From Nepenthes gracilis (lineage: Eukaryota > Streptophyta > Magnoliopsida > Caryophyllales > Nepenthaceae): DNA of 64,000 nucleotides. Location of the stretch: contig BSYO01000038.1 of NCBI GenBank assembly GCA_033239525.1, forward strand, positions 4,355,556-4,419,555, written 5' to 3'. Shown here in pieces: positions 11,848-23,351 of the stretch. Below the pieces are notes generated by a model, which was given only the letters and a program-made list of their open reading frames with translations, had not been told where the DNA came from and made no database searches. A program made the translations under genes and the position numbers. Position 1 is the stretch's first letter, and each line of letters opens with the position of its first letter.

Positions 11848-12082
11848 GAGTATTCATGCGTCGTTTTTTACATAAAATTACTCATATATTATTTTAAGAT
11901 TATTTATTATGAATTTTAAATTATAAAGCACTGTCATAGTGAGAAAAAAAATGAAAAAGAGACAAAACAAATAAAATAAAATACTTGCTTTCCATTCGGT
12001 CTCAAATCATATTTTATTTTCTGCCAACATTGGCTACATTATTGTTAATATCGTAAAGGACATAATTTTTGAATTTCCTGCC

Positions 12083-14518
12083 GTGTTTACGACGGTGCCG
12101 GCCATGGCCAGCCTCTTAGGAGCTCCACCTGGTCCTTCCCGGCAACCCTCTCCGCATCTCTTGCCCGTTGCTTCTTCTTCGTGGGTGGGCTCTGCGAATT
12201 CTCTAGCCCATTCCTTTGCTACTTTCCCTCCGTTACAGAGAGCTGTCCTGACTCAATTCCCTGTCCCAGATACTTCTTTCTTAGAACGAACAAAGCGGCT
12301 GGAACAGAGCATTGGTGCCCTGTTGGTGAGGATTGGCTCTTCCCCTGCCCAGTCTGATGATGTGGCTGTCTGGCGACGGATTTCGATGCCTCAGGAAGGT
12401 AACCCTCACATTCCTTCTTCCCGGGGGGTCTCTAAAGCTGTGGATGTACTAGATACTCCTGGATGTCATCCTTTCCATTCGGAGGTGTCTTCAGAGTGTG
12501 CAACTTGGCCTCTTATCTGTGAGATAAAGCCGATTTTCAATCGGCGTGAAATATCATCTGGTCCTGATCTTGATGTGGTCTCTGCCTCTGGCGTTCAGAT
12601 TATGGTGCCTAATGTTACCCATTTTGAAGGAGATCCACTCTCTGCTGGCTCTGGTTCCCCCTCCTCCCTCCAGATTCCAGCTCCGGCTTTAGGTATTCCA
12701 TCCCCTTCTGCTACTAACTCCTACCCATCGTCATGGGCGGCCCTTGTCCAGAAGGATGATTCTTCCCTTAATCAACCTCTGAAATATTTCCCTCCGCAGA
12801 AATTAGAAGGAGATGTTGCTTCTATCTCCCCTCCTCCTGATGTTATCAATCAGGGAAAGGCTATTTGGGGAGCTACTTTAGTGGGTTATTTTTATGGAAA
12901 ACCTCTGCATTTTAATATTGTTAATGTCATAGCTTGAAAAATTTGGGCTCGATTTGGTATTCGCCACGTGGCAGGAAATAATAATGGCTTCTTTTTCTTT
13001 CGGTTTTCATCCTTTGAGATGATGGAAAATTGCTTAGCTAGTGGTCCCTGGGCTTTTGGGGGGCGTGCACTTTTTTTTAAGCAATGGAAAGTGGGTATGC
13101 CTTTATCAAAAGAGGGACATAAAATGTTTCCGATGTAGGTATATTTGACTAATGTGTCCGTGGAATACTGGACTCTATTGGGGCTTTGTTGGATTGCCAG
13201 CGCTGTGGGCAAACCAATTCAGCTAGATCCTAACACAGTCAAAATGGAGCGATTGGATTATGCACGAGTTTGTGTTGAAGTTATGGTTGATTCTACTTTG
13301 CCGTCCACGATTAGGCTGTGTACTGGTCAATGCTCAGAGGTGGGGTTGGATCCTTTTATTGAGGTGAAAGTTGATTATCAATGGAATCCAGTCAGGTGTG
13401 GTCTATGCCGAAAACTTGGGCATGATGCGTCCAAGTGCAGCTCAAAGTTAGCTTATCGGCCTACCCGGTATATTTATTCCCTCTTGTCTGCTCCTCCTGA
13501 CCTGGCCGTTCCCATGGATATTAAACTTACCGGAATAACTCAAAGCAACGTTGTTAAGGACCCTGTTGTGCAAACATCTAACTCCTTTGATGTCCTTCAG
13601 CTGGGTGATGAAAATGGCCCTTCCCTGGACGTTTCTGGTGCAGTCTCCACAGAGGCATATTTGGTTTGTGAATCTGGTATGAAGAAGGTTCCTTCGTTGA
13701 AGCCAGCAGCTGAAGAAGGTGAGTTTGAGTCAGGTTTTAAACAGAACAGCTCATATTCTGTTATGTCCCCTACTGTTTTGCCTTCTGCTGAGACACATGA
13801 ATCAAGAACTGACCATATGTCCTTAAGTGAGCCATCTGCTGTTAGAGATAGTGTGCTGCAGTACAATATTGCATCATCTAAAATGCAGGTAGAAGTTAGC
13901 CTGAGAGCTGTTGTATCATCTGAGGATGCAATTATAGATCTAAGAGGATCATCTTGTCATGGAGAGGTAGTAGGATCTCCTGATGTATGCCCTGCCCCCA
14001 CCGCCCTCGGGGTCTTTCTAGTGTTGGACATGCACGATACACCTGCTCAGATAAACCCACCCGAGACTGTTTCTCCATTCCTTGTCATGGCTATTGAGCA
14101 TCATGGCGACCATAACGTGGATGCTCCAACTATGGAACAGCCACCATCTTTTGATGATGTGGTTTCGAAGGTGGCTAGGATTGAGGCCTGGATTGCTGCT
14201 AGGGAGGCAGCGCCAAATTCTGCCATAAAGATTGCAACTAAGGTTGAGCGTTTGCGGAGAAAATTGGCGGAGCTTAAAGCTAATCGTAGCCTGGTTCTTA
14301 CACCATCGGTTGGCTCTGGGACCAGTGATGATTTCAATGATCCCCAATGCCACTCTCTGGATACCTCAAATGTTCTTGAAGTATCAAGATTTGTTCAATC
14401 ACCCTTTTCTGTTGAAGGAATGTCACCTACAACTGAAGGCGGAGGATCTCTATCTTGCCTCAAAAAACCAAAAAGGCGTAAAAAGAAATGCTATCCTTCT
14501 GATATTCTTCATGGTTAG
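12083..14518 (+). pseudogene. LINE ORF1 protein (DUF4283 plus CCHC zinc knuckle), two in-frame stops
   Basis: RNA-binding nucleocapsid-like protein of plant L1 elements. The frame is continuous for about 811 codons from 12083 to the stop at 14518. It is broken only by TGA at 12935-12937 and TAG at 13136-13138. The N-terminal ~230 residues are Pro/Ser-rich. Residues ~255-380 look like DUF4283, with GWAF-like 'GPWAFGGRALFFKQW' and 'GLCWIASAVGKPIQLD'. A zinc knuckle RCGLCRKLGHDASKC (CX2CX4HX4C) follows near 13396. The rest is low-complexity, acidic and Ser-rich with a basic end (KKPKRRKKK). The TAG lies where family members have Trp (PVWVxLTNV), so TGG to TAG fits. The start 19 bases inside the element suggests near-full 5' length. 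Confidence 0.85.
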
Positions 14519-15585
14519 CAATGTATTTTGGCATACCCATGATAACTGCTTGTGTCTGAGAAGTAAGGGCGCTGCTTTGCAATGTTTAGCAATGTAGTTT
14601 GGAGCGTGTTGCTCTGCCTTTTATCCGGCTAGAGTTTTGTTGTTATTCAGTTTGCCGATTTGGTGAATATTGCCGGTTTGGAATTTTGTTGAATTCTTGG
14701 AATTTTGCTGAAGTTTGATACTGCCAACTGTGCTGCCCAAGGAAATTACTACTGCTGCTGAAACTACCGAGGTTATTGCTTGGACTGTGATACATGAAAT
14801 TGACCGAGGTGATGCAAACTGCCCGAGGTTGCTAATGCTTGCTGAGGTGTAAGGCTATGTTGCTAAGGTTTGGAGCTGCTGTCGTGGAGCAGCTACTGGC
14901 TGCAGCTGACATGTAGCAGCCTCTCTCTTCTTTTGCTGAGTTGTGTGCTGTGAGTTGCTAAAGTACGTAGTCGAGTGACTGAATTTTGCTGAAATTCAGT
15001 ATGCTCCATGAATTATGCTGCTGAATTCTTACGTCTTGCTGATGTTTGATACATACTGCCCGAGGTGTTCATTTGCCCTGATCTGGTCTGTTGGATTTTA
15101 TTTGCCCGAGATGAGGTGTGCAAATGACCGCAGTTCATTTTGGTTGGAGGAAAAGGACGTAGGTGATATATAGGACCGAGATGCAATCAACCGTTTTTTG
15201 GCTTTTGGTATGCAAAAGCCGAGTTGCAAAAGAACGAGATACCTACTTTTGGCCGGGGAGTATACAAAGTGCGAGATCCAAAATGCCTATGATCCTGGTT
15301 ATGCCCGAGTAATTTGCAAACTGTAGAGTTGCAAACCGAGCCGTATGGTTTTTGGCCGAAATGTCTGCAATGAGGACTAGTTAAAAAAAAAAAGAAAAAA
15401 AGAAGCATTTTGGCCGATTTGTTCCTTTTGTGTGTTTTAGTTCGATATCATGAAATGTTTCATGGTAGTGTTCGGGGTATACCTTAGCGTCTATATTCTA
15501 TCTCTAAGTCGGCAAAATACTTGAAATTAGAATATAATTTTTTTGTACTTTTCTTTTTTTTAATTCAATTTAATTACTTACCAAA
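14519..15585 (+). other. 3' non-coding region of the ORF1-only LINE
   Basis: About 1.07 kb with short recurring words such as GCCCGAGGT, CTGCTGAA and TTTTGCTGAA, and no ORF2 protein in any frame. It ends in a T-rich then TTTAATTACTTACCAAA terminus that defines this LINE family. Similar tails end the elements at 10853 and 11847. Confidence 0.6.
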
Positions 15586-15670
15586 AATATCGTAAAGGAC
15601 ATTTCATCAATTATTTTTTTTTCTCATCTTATACTCTTTATTACCCAAATTTGTTATTATAGTTTGTTGT

Positions 15671-16690
15671 TGTTGTGTTCTGGTTCCACGGGACTTGCTA
15701 CGGCCGCGAGTTGGAGATGGCGAGGGCCACCCAGCCGGATGACTTGCTATGGCCGAGAGATGCAGGATGTTGACCACCCAGCCGGATCTCTCGGGGGGCG
15801 TACGGTTGGGTGCGTGGTTTCCAGGCAACACAAGTGGGTGACGTGTTGGACACGAGATGAGAATTGAGACCGGATGTTTTAAGTGGAAAACTTCCTCTTG
15901 AATGGGGAGGAAAAACCACTAGGCTCGGGGCCGGTAAAGAGTTTCACTATATGGGTTGGAGATTTTACAGAGTACAGTTGTGAGGGTTAACCCCTTCCCT
16001 ATATCTCGTTTTGTGTTTATCTCCTAAGGAAGCTATGCTCACTGGGAGCCCTTTTACACGTTTTGAGGATTTGGGCGTGGAGAAGGAGAGTGTTTGATGG
16101 AAGCTTTGTGAGTCTGGGAGGCTCTCCCTTGCGTGTCTCTTCTTTTTTTTTACCTCTCCCCAGCAAAGGAGGTCTTGCTGGGTATTTATAGTGAAAGTCG
16201 GGCCGTTGGGGAATGGACACGTGGCATCCATCCGGCCGTTGAGGAGCTGGTCCACTGTCTTCCATTAATGCAGCTGAGATGTGGAAAGGGACATGCGTAC
16301 GGCGCCGATGCAGCTTTTGAGTGTGTCAGGTGTACAGGAACCGGATATCTGCCCTGATTTGACTAGGCGTGCTTTGTTGATACGGCGACTGGCAGTAGCT
16401 GCAGGCTTTCTTGGAAACTGACGAAATAGGCCAGCTGGCGCTCCTAGCCATGACCGGGCGGTTCTCGTCTGGTTGCAAGTCCCCTTGAAGCTTGCGGGCT
16501 TGTGAGGAGGAACAGCTCTTGTGGGGTCCTCTGGGGGAAAGTCTAAGAGATTCTTCTTGGCCGCTCGGGTAGTGTGATACTTCTTGGGCTCTCAGCCCTT
16601 GGGCCATTTGGTCTCTTCTGCTCGTGGGAGCGTTTCTGGGCTTCTTTAATTGGGCCGTGCTTTTATGGGCCTTCATACTGGGGCTCAACA
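15671..16690 (-). repeat. Solo LTR S1 inside the copia C1 LTR
   Basis: A 1020-bp LTR with perfect TSD GTTGT (15666-15670 and 16691-16695). On the minus strand it starts TGTTGAGCCCC and ends CACAACA. The minus strand carries a TATA box (TATAAATACC, about 16177-16187) about 500 bases from its start, which gives the orientation. No internal region remains, so LTR-LTR recombination has left a solo LTR. Its family differs from the Tat and copia LTRs elsewhere in the window. Confidence 0.8.
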
Positions 16691-16730
16691 GTTGTATTCT
16701 TATATTTATTGAAAGTTTAGCAATCGAAAT

Positions 16731-17738
16731 TGAAAAAGCACATTTTGGTGCTAACGAGTTTCGACCCCGAAAATTATAGCGGAAGCAACAATAAATAATA
16801 ATAAATATCCAATACACGTAGAGGATATTTAATATCTTGATGATAACGAGATAATAAGCATGCACGATACAAATAATATGAGCAATAAAGATAAAGACGC
16901 GATTTTTGGTGATGAAGTGAAAACTCGATACCCACGGTATCGAGAAAACACCGGGCTTCAACGGCCGGGGAAGCAATGCACTATGAAAATCAACTTACGA
17001 ATAGGGTGATAACGACGCGCTAACCCAGCCGACTTACTCCCGTCACGTGATCCCTACCAATGAACTCCTTGGATTTGCCCGGCAACGGAATCGACTCCTT
17101 CCGGTCTTCACGTCAATCTTTCCTCGAACCACTTGAATTTTCAATCACAAACGAGTCTCCTTCTTCACGAACCAAAGTCTCCAACGATGGTAGAAGGATA
17201 AAAGATTCAATGGTGAAAGAAAATGGGTGAGAAAACTAGTTAGAACATGTAGAGCACTCTTGTAGTGTTAGTTTTCTCAAGAGAAGCAACAATGACTTTG
17301 AAGCATGAGAGGGTTTTCTTCTTAAAGAGGCACGCAAATCAACTCTGCAGAATCCTTAGGGTTTCAAAACATAAGGATAGTATTTATAGTGGAGCCAAAA
17401 ACGCGTTTGAAAATTCTACCCGTTGGGCTGGCGCTCGAGCGGCTGTAGGGTTTCGTGAGATTCCCTGCGGGCGCTCGAGCGGGGTTCGAGCGCCCAGCGG
17501 GCGGGCCCCCTACTGGATTTTCGGCTCGAGCGGTTCTTGAGCTCCTGGCGAGCCAGGGACCTTCTGGATTTTATGCTCGAGCGAGAATCGAGCGAGAGGC
17601 GAGCGGGAAGGCTTAGGACGGGCTCGAGCGAATGGAGGGCAGACCGAACGGACTTTAACCCGACAACCCACAACCCGACATCAATACAATAATACATATG
17701 GTCACGGAATATGCCAATTAGACAAAATGTCTCTAACA
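16731..17738 (-). repeat. Solo LTR S2 inside the copia C1 LTR
   Basis: A 1008-bp LTR flanked by GAAAT (16726-16730) and TAAAT (17739-17743), a TSD with one change. On the minus strand it begins TGTTAGAGAC and ends TTTTTCA. It has a clear TATA box on the minus strand (CTATAAATAC, about 17385-17394). Before the TATA (17420-17640) there are repeated CTCGAGCG-type near-palindromes. C3 shows the same copia LTR without this insertion. Confidence 0.8.
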
Positions 17739-17902
17739 TAAATTAACTACTTAGTGGATTTTTTTAAACTCATAATCTCGTAGTTTTTCTCTTCATTTTT
17801 AAAAGAGATTTTTGTGTAAAATTTTATATGTCTCATTATTTGTAATTATAATTATTTATTACGTATTATTGATTCATCTACTCGTGGGTTCAAAACCCAA
17901 CA

Positions 17903-20900
17903 AGTGATATAAGATAAATGATATTGTTATTGTATTAAAACTTGCTTGAACAAATGTGGAATAAAAAATAATATATTTGAATCGTTCAAACTATAATATT
18001 TAAAGGAATAAAATGAAGGATTTGTTATTTGTTGAATAAGTTTATGATTACATTTGATAATTTATTAATAATAATGTTTACAATTACATTCAAAATGAAC
18101 ACATGTAATGACATTGTGGAAGAAGCTCAAAATGTTTTATACTTTAAAGATCTATAATTATAAATTGTATTATTTAATGAAATTGATATAAGTGAGATAC
18201 AATAAAATTGCTTTTATAATCAACCATTCGAATGAATTCTAAGGGTGTATCGATCAATTGAATAGTATGGGTATCAAATTTGATCATAAGTTGTTGGGCT
18301 TGTGATTGTTGACAGCACTACTAAATTCACAAAAAGTTACAAAAATTACTATTGCCAACACCTTTATCCAAAAATGTACATATAGCTTGGAGTGATGAGT
18401 CTCCGGATTTATTGCACAAATATCTAGACCACATGAGCAAAAAAGGGTTGAATTGTATAACTAAATAGAATTTCCTTCGAGGTGTGAATAAAGCAAAGTT
18501 GAAGACTTATACTCATTATTTGGCAGGGAAATAATAAAGAGTATTATTTTATGAAAATGTATACATAAGAAAGATAGATCTTTTTACACTAATCCATACT
18601 GACATTTGTGGACCTCATAAAATAAATATACTTAGTGGAGCACTTTATTTTATTATATTTTTTGATAATTGTTGAAAACAATTATGGGTATATCAATTGA
18701 AGTTGGAGAATCAAACCAACGATATTTTTGAACAATTTTATGCTTTAATTTAGAGGCAAATAGGAAAAAAATAGAAGTGTATCTAAAGTGATAACGAAGG
18801 AAAATACATTGGAGCATTTGACATATATTATTGGTCACACGAAATTCAACACCAAATGACTCCTCCGAAAACACCACAATTAAATGATGTGATTGAGAGG
18901 ATAAATAAAATGCTAACCGAGAGCTTATTCTGTGCGTATAGAGGCAAGACTCCTCAATGAGTTTTGGATGTAAGCCCTGAATATCGTGACCCATGTAATC
19001 GACCTCTCACCTAGTTGCTAAGGTGTGGTATGAAAAATGAGATCTCCTATGATCATTTGTGTGTATTTAGATGCAAGTCATTTATCCATGTTTCAAGGGA
19101 CAATAGGTTTAAGGTTGTGAAGTCATGGGAAGTAGTGCTTGTCAAAGATGAGATTATTGAAGATATCAATAAAGTAGAGAAGTTGATCTCCAAAAATGAT
19201 AACACCCGACTTTTCGATATAGGCTTTGACATCAATAACAATTCAAGATGAAGATGGTGACCAAGGTAAGGTGATCTTCAAAGGAAAGAAGACAATATTC
19301 CCCCATCCTTGTTGGAGTGGATGATTCTAAAGTGGATGATGCTTTTTGTAATGTTCCCAAACCAATCGAAACCATTTTACTTCGATAATCCATAAGAAAT
19401 CAAAGAGCATCCTCTTGTCTATTGGCTGATACTTACTCCAAAAAAAGTCTATTGGTGATAAGTATATATTGCTTATAGATAATAGAAAACTAAAATATTT
19501 TAATAAAATTATGGAAGATGAGTATAAGGCAGAATTAATAAAAGCCACACAAGATGAGATGAAATCATTGTTTGAAAACCATACTTTTAAACTGATCAAA
19601 TTACTTAAGGGCAAATAAGCTTTAAAGAACAAGTGAATTTTTTGTTTAAAGAGTGAAGAGAATAACCCACAACCAAGGTACAAAATGAGATTGGTAATAA
19701 AATGGTTTAACCAACGGAAGGTTATCGACTTTGAAGAGATTTTTTCTCCAATTGTAAATATATCTTCTATTAGTGGTTTTTAAATTGGCCCAATTCTTGA
19801 TCTAGAAATTAAATACCTAGATGTGTGGGCAGTTTTTCTTTATGGTAGTCTTGAAGAGGAAATCTATATGGACCATTAGAAGGGATTCCAAGTTGAGAAG
19901 TAACATATATTATATAGTTTAAAGAAAACCTTTATGGGCTGAAAACAAGCCCTTATATAAGGGTATGAAAATATTTTGTGATAAAAAAGTAAAGAAGTTA
20001 TAGATATTACAAGAGAGTTACATTGAAAAAAATTTTCAATACTTCAACATGGAAAAATCCAAGCTAATGAGTACTTCATTGGCTAATCACTTCAAATTGA
20101 ATAGTTGACAATATCTTTCTTTGAATAATGGCAAGGCAAACATGAGACACGTCCATTGCTCTTTTACTATGGGCAGTTTGATCTATGCAATGGTGTGCAT
20201 AAGATTTGATATAACTCATATAAATGGAGCATTCAACTGATTCCTTTCTAAATCCATAAAGAAATATTGATTTGTAGTGAAATGAATATTGAGGTATCTT
20301 CGATAAACTCTTAAGATATGTTTATATTTTAAAAATGACAAGTCGCTTCTAGTTAAGTACATTGATATAGATATGGTGGGGGGTATTGACTTTCAAAGGT
20401 CCACATTTGGTTATCTAATTATGTTACGGAAGGAGCTATATCTTGAAAATTCTAGGTTTAAAAAATGCATTGACCTCTTTATCATCGAAATAGAATACTT
20501 TGCGGTGATGAAGGCAAGTAAAGAAATATTATGAATAAGAAAGTTCATATGGGAACTCGACTTAGGCAAGAACGATATGTACTGTTTTATAAAATCAAAA
20601 CGTCATCCAAATTTATAGAGACTCATCATTTCATTCCTAATCAAAGTATATTAATATTTGATATCGTTGGGTGAGAAATATAATAAATTCAGAACAGCTA
20701 ACACTTAATAAGGTCAAGACCAAAGAGAATGAGTTTGACATAGCCACCAACGTGATACAAAGGGGAAAACTTGAAACTTGTTGAACTATAGAAAGAATGG
20801 TGATGGCCCTCATAAGGTCATGAAAGAAAGTTTGATAAGTTTTGGATCACTTCCTTATAATTTCTACATCCACTTGATGCATCATTCAATGGTACGTCTG

Positions 20901-20939
20901 AAAATCACTCTAATCTTAACCTAATTAGAAGAAATTATT
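17903..20939 (+). pseudogene. Copia C1 gag-pol remnant
   Basis: Degenerate copia polyprotein in the order expected for Ty1/copia (integrase before RT). The gag part from about 18010 is unreadable beyond short pieces. A GAG-pre-integrase block lies near 18400-18540 (HMSKKGLNC, LAGK). The integrase core is at 18590-18850 (HTDICGP and SDNEGKYIG). The stretch 19015-19251 is the integrase C-terminal/linker. RT starts near 19500 with the RYKxRLV and IDFEEIFSPIV blocks (19680-19760). The end of RNase H lies near 20700-20790. Stops occur every few dozen codons, and codon positions show no sign of constraint. The PPT may be the purine run at 20928-20937. Confidence 0.8.
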
Positions 20940-21560
20940 GAGTGGCATATAATAGGCATTTGACCAAAGCATATGTGCCATTTGTTTAGAATAGATACAC
21001 CTGATAAACATCTCAAAGACACACAAGCACATTTTATCCAAAATAGAGGAGCCCAATACATGCTTAGTGGATGCTCATGAGTCGTTCTTGGTACAAAATT
21101 ATCCTGACATAATTTTAAGGTTATTCATTACATTTTTTGAATCATTAAGTGCCAACATGGTGAGAAATAGAATAGAAAGAGAAAGAAAAAGGAGAAGAAG
21201 AAGATTTACTCATCTATTTGAGTCCCCAATCATGTCCTATTATCCATCGACCTTAGATATGTTGTTATTATTACTATAAATGTTTTTTATTGGTCATTGT
21301 TATTCCATTTTGTCTTATATTTTTTTATTACTCGAGCTTACTACTAAAGGTATTGTGTCTTTATAAATGTTAAAAGTTTTTGTAATCAAAATTTACCCTT
21401 TGTGGATATTCCTCAAATTATAGTTCTATGATTTTTTTATTTTTAAGTATACTATCAATGTAAAATTTTATATATTATATTATTTATAATTATTATTATT
21501 TGTTGTATATTATTGGTTTATCTTCTTACGTATTCAAATAAGGGAGCTTGGAACTCAACA
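20940..21560 (+). repeat. 3' LTR of copia C1
   Basis: Starts TGAGTGGCAT and ends CTCAACA, followed by TSD ATTAT. It matches the 5' LTR in several blocks: the 'GAGCCCAATACATGCTTAG' segment against 11787-11800, and the AT-rich end against 17810-17902. A deletion of roughly 100 bp relative to the 5' LTR lies near its start. Confidence 0.75.
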
Positions 21561-21565
21561 ATTAT

Positions 21566-23153
21566 AAATTACTAAAGTTTTATTAAAAATTTGAATTTGT
21601 TCTCAATTACACATTTTCCATGATTCCCGCCAGATAACGAGTATCCAGAAACCTTCCAATGCATGATCGGTTAAGTTTTTGAATATTGCTAAACAATAAA
21701 CCCGAACCGATGCTTACTAATGCTTCTATTAATGTTTCAAGGACCAGACATTAAGACGGTGATATTAAAACTCATCTTCAACAGAATCGGAGCCAGATAG
21801 TATAAACAGAGCACTGCGCTTAATCCACATCTTGTAAAATTTCAGTAGCTCCACAAAACAAGGCCATTAAGATAGCTGTAAGTTTCAAAGATAGGCTCAA
21901 GGTTTAGGAGGCTCATTTCAATTAAATTAAGACAGTTATTTTTAATCAAGGATAATAAATCCTCTTGTTAGTAAGTAATTTCCAGCATATGGGTTTAGTA
22001 ATTTTCTAAGCAGAGGATCAAATGAGTGACTCTTTTCAAATAGTGAGTGATTTTTTTTTTTTTACTTTTATCTTTATATTTTTAATTATCTTTATCAATA
22101 TAAATTTCAATTTATTTTTAAACATAATTTCACATCACCTTGAGTGCCTCTTGTACCCAACTCAAACATCATACAAACATCTTATGTTGATTCATAAACA
22201 CTCATGTTAGATTTTATCGTTAACCCAAAAGATTAAACAATTGAATTATGGGCTTGGATTTTTGTCATCCATGAACTGTATTTTTGAATCTCACTCCCAA
22301 TAATAATAATAGTACAAAATTTTTTATGCAAAAAATCTCTTCAAAATGATAAGAAAAAATTACTGGATCAAAATCTATAAAAAAAAATAAATTATTATTA
22401 TAAAATTTTTACAACTTATAACATTTAGAAAAGAAAAAAAAATGTAGAATTTTTTTCATATTCTTGCCTAAAAAATCTTATAACACAATTCTCTCAATAG
22501 CATAATACTAGTTATTTTTTGATACTTATAAATTTTTTGAATGAATATAAATTTAAATAAAAGATTTTATTTATGGGGGTCTAATTGCTTGTATTTGTAT
22601 TGCTCAAATAACGTGAATTTTTTTATACGACATAAATTTCCCTTATATACAAGATCTGAATAGTAACCCAATCATTAAGTGGAGTGGAGTTGAAGATCAT
22701 CTTATTGCTGCGCAATTTTGTGGTTAATCATAAAGTTCTTTGATTTCACTACGTGATTTCCTTAAAGATCAATCAGGTAATTGAATCTGTTTCAGCCATG
22801 GTGACGGATCTGGCAAGATCTACCATGGCAGAGGGCTGGCCAGAGCGAACAGGGAAGAGAACGACCTTGCGCTTCCGTGGTTGTGGGCTGCTGGAGAAAT
22901 GGAATGGAGAGATGTTGGACAAGAGACAGATTAAGCGGTTTTCGAGCTAGAACTGACAGATGCGGATTGCGATGTTCAACGGAAGGCAAATCAAAATCAA
23001 AATCCATAAATTAAAAAAAAACAATCGTCAGAGAAATCCGGTGAAAAGCACGCATTTTCCTGTCATCCTCCATTTCTCTCTCTCGAGGAAATTCGACCAT
23101 TGTTTTGATTGAGAACTTCCGTGGAGAGAGAGCGAAAAAGAGAGGAGAAAGAA
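21566..23153. other. Host intergenic DNA upstream of the RABA1 fragment
   Basis: Mostly AT-rich sequence without a recognisable transposon. The part from about 23070 holds CT-rich and then GA-rich tracts (TCTCTCTCTCGAGG, then GAGAGAGAGCGAAAAAGAGAGG) that run up to the ATG at 23154. Such tracts are common in plant 5' UTRs, so this is likely the leader and promoter region of the broken RABA1 gene. A stretch at 22753-22950 is open on both strands but matches nothing I recognise. Confidence 0.5.
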
Positions 23154-23207
23154 ATGGCGGCATACAGGGCGGACAACGATTATGATTACTTGTTCAAGGT
23201 GGTGCTA
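23154..23207 (+). pseudogene. RABA1: RABA1-type small GTPase, first 18 codons only
   Basis: The ATG at 23154 opens a frame with the N-terminus of plant RABA1 GTPases, MAAYRADxDYDYLFKVVL. This is the lead-in to the P-loop (GDSGVGKS), which regulates trans-Golgi/endosome traffic. Homology stops after VVL at 23207. The frame then continues with unrelated residues to a stop about 16 codons later. No P-loop, switch or C-terminal Cys motif is found in the rest of the window. The break lies about 145 bases before the LTR of Tat copy T2, so transposon insertion or recombination has cut the gene. The identification rests on a short but distinctive peptide. Confidence 0.7.
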
Positions 23208-23351
23208 AAAATTCAAAAATGTTGTCCGATTTCTTCTAAATCATTGAATTTGCAATGAATTTAGCGTTTCCAGGCTGCCGAATTGATCGGATGATAGTAT
23301 AAATCCCCATAAATTTGGACTTTAATCAGCATCATGTTGCTGGATTGTTTC

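Larger units (their letters stand above)
12064..15585 (+). mobile_element. L1-type LINE carrying ORF1 but no ORF2
   Basis: A 3522-bp body between perfect 17-bp direct repeats AATATCGTAAAGGACAT (12047-12063 and 15586-15602). The insertion is in the 5' LTR of copia C1. It contains ORF1 (12083-14518) almost from its first base, then about 1 kb of T/G-rich sequence without any endonuclease or RT signature, and a 3' end TTTAATTACTTACCAAA. With ORF1 kept, ORF2 absent and a normal TSD, it looks like a half-LINE mobilised in trans rather than a copy damaged after insertion. Confidence 0.85.
11549..17902 (+). repeat. 5' LTR of copia C1, split by four insertions
   Basis: The LTR pieces are 11549-11823, 11848-12063, 15603-15670, 16691-16730 and 17739-17902. 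They can be ordered by comparison with copia fragment C3 (minus strand, 39120 downwards), which carries the uninterrupted version across 15600-17902, and with the 3' LTR at 20940-21560. The LTR ends in CCAACA at 17902. Confidence 0.8.
11549..21560 (+). mobile_element. Ty1/copia retrotransposon C1 with nested insertions
   Basis: The element is bounded by a perfect 5-bp TSD, ATTAT, at 11544-11548 and 21561-21565, starts with TG and ends with CA. The order is 5' LTR (11549-17902, inflated by insertions), PBS region from 17903, degenerate gag, integrase, RT and RNase H, and 3' LTR (20940-21560). Removing the nested insertions gives a 5' LTR of about 740 bp against 621 bp for the 3' LTR. The two LTRs have diverged strongly, so the insertion is old. 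Related fragments lie at 38311-39120 (C3) and 59440-61240 (C2). Confidence 0.85.

Noticed and set aside
13597..14353. Minus-strand open frames across LINE ORF1
   Set aside because: They are shadows of the ORF1 coding frame, which is supported by the zinc knuckle and DUF4283 motifs.
22753..23007. Open frames on both strands upstream of RABA1
   Set aside because: Short, no recognised domain, and both strands open over the same bases, which fits GC-rich chance sequence.
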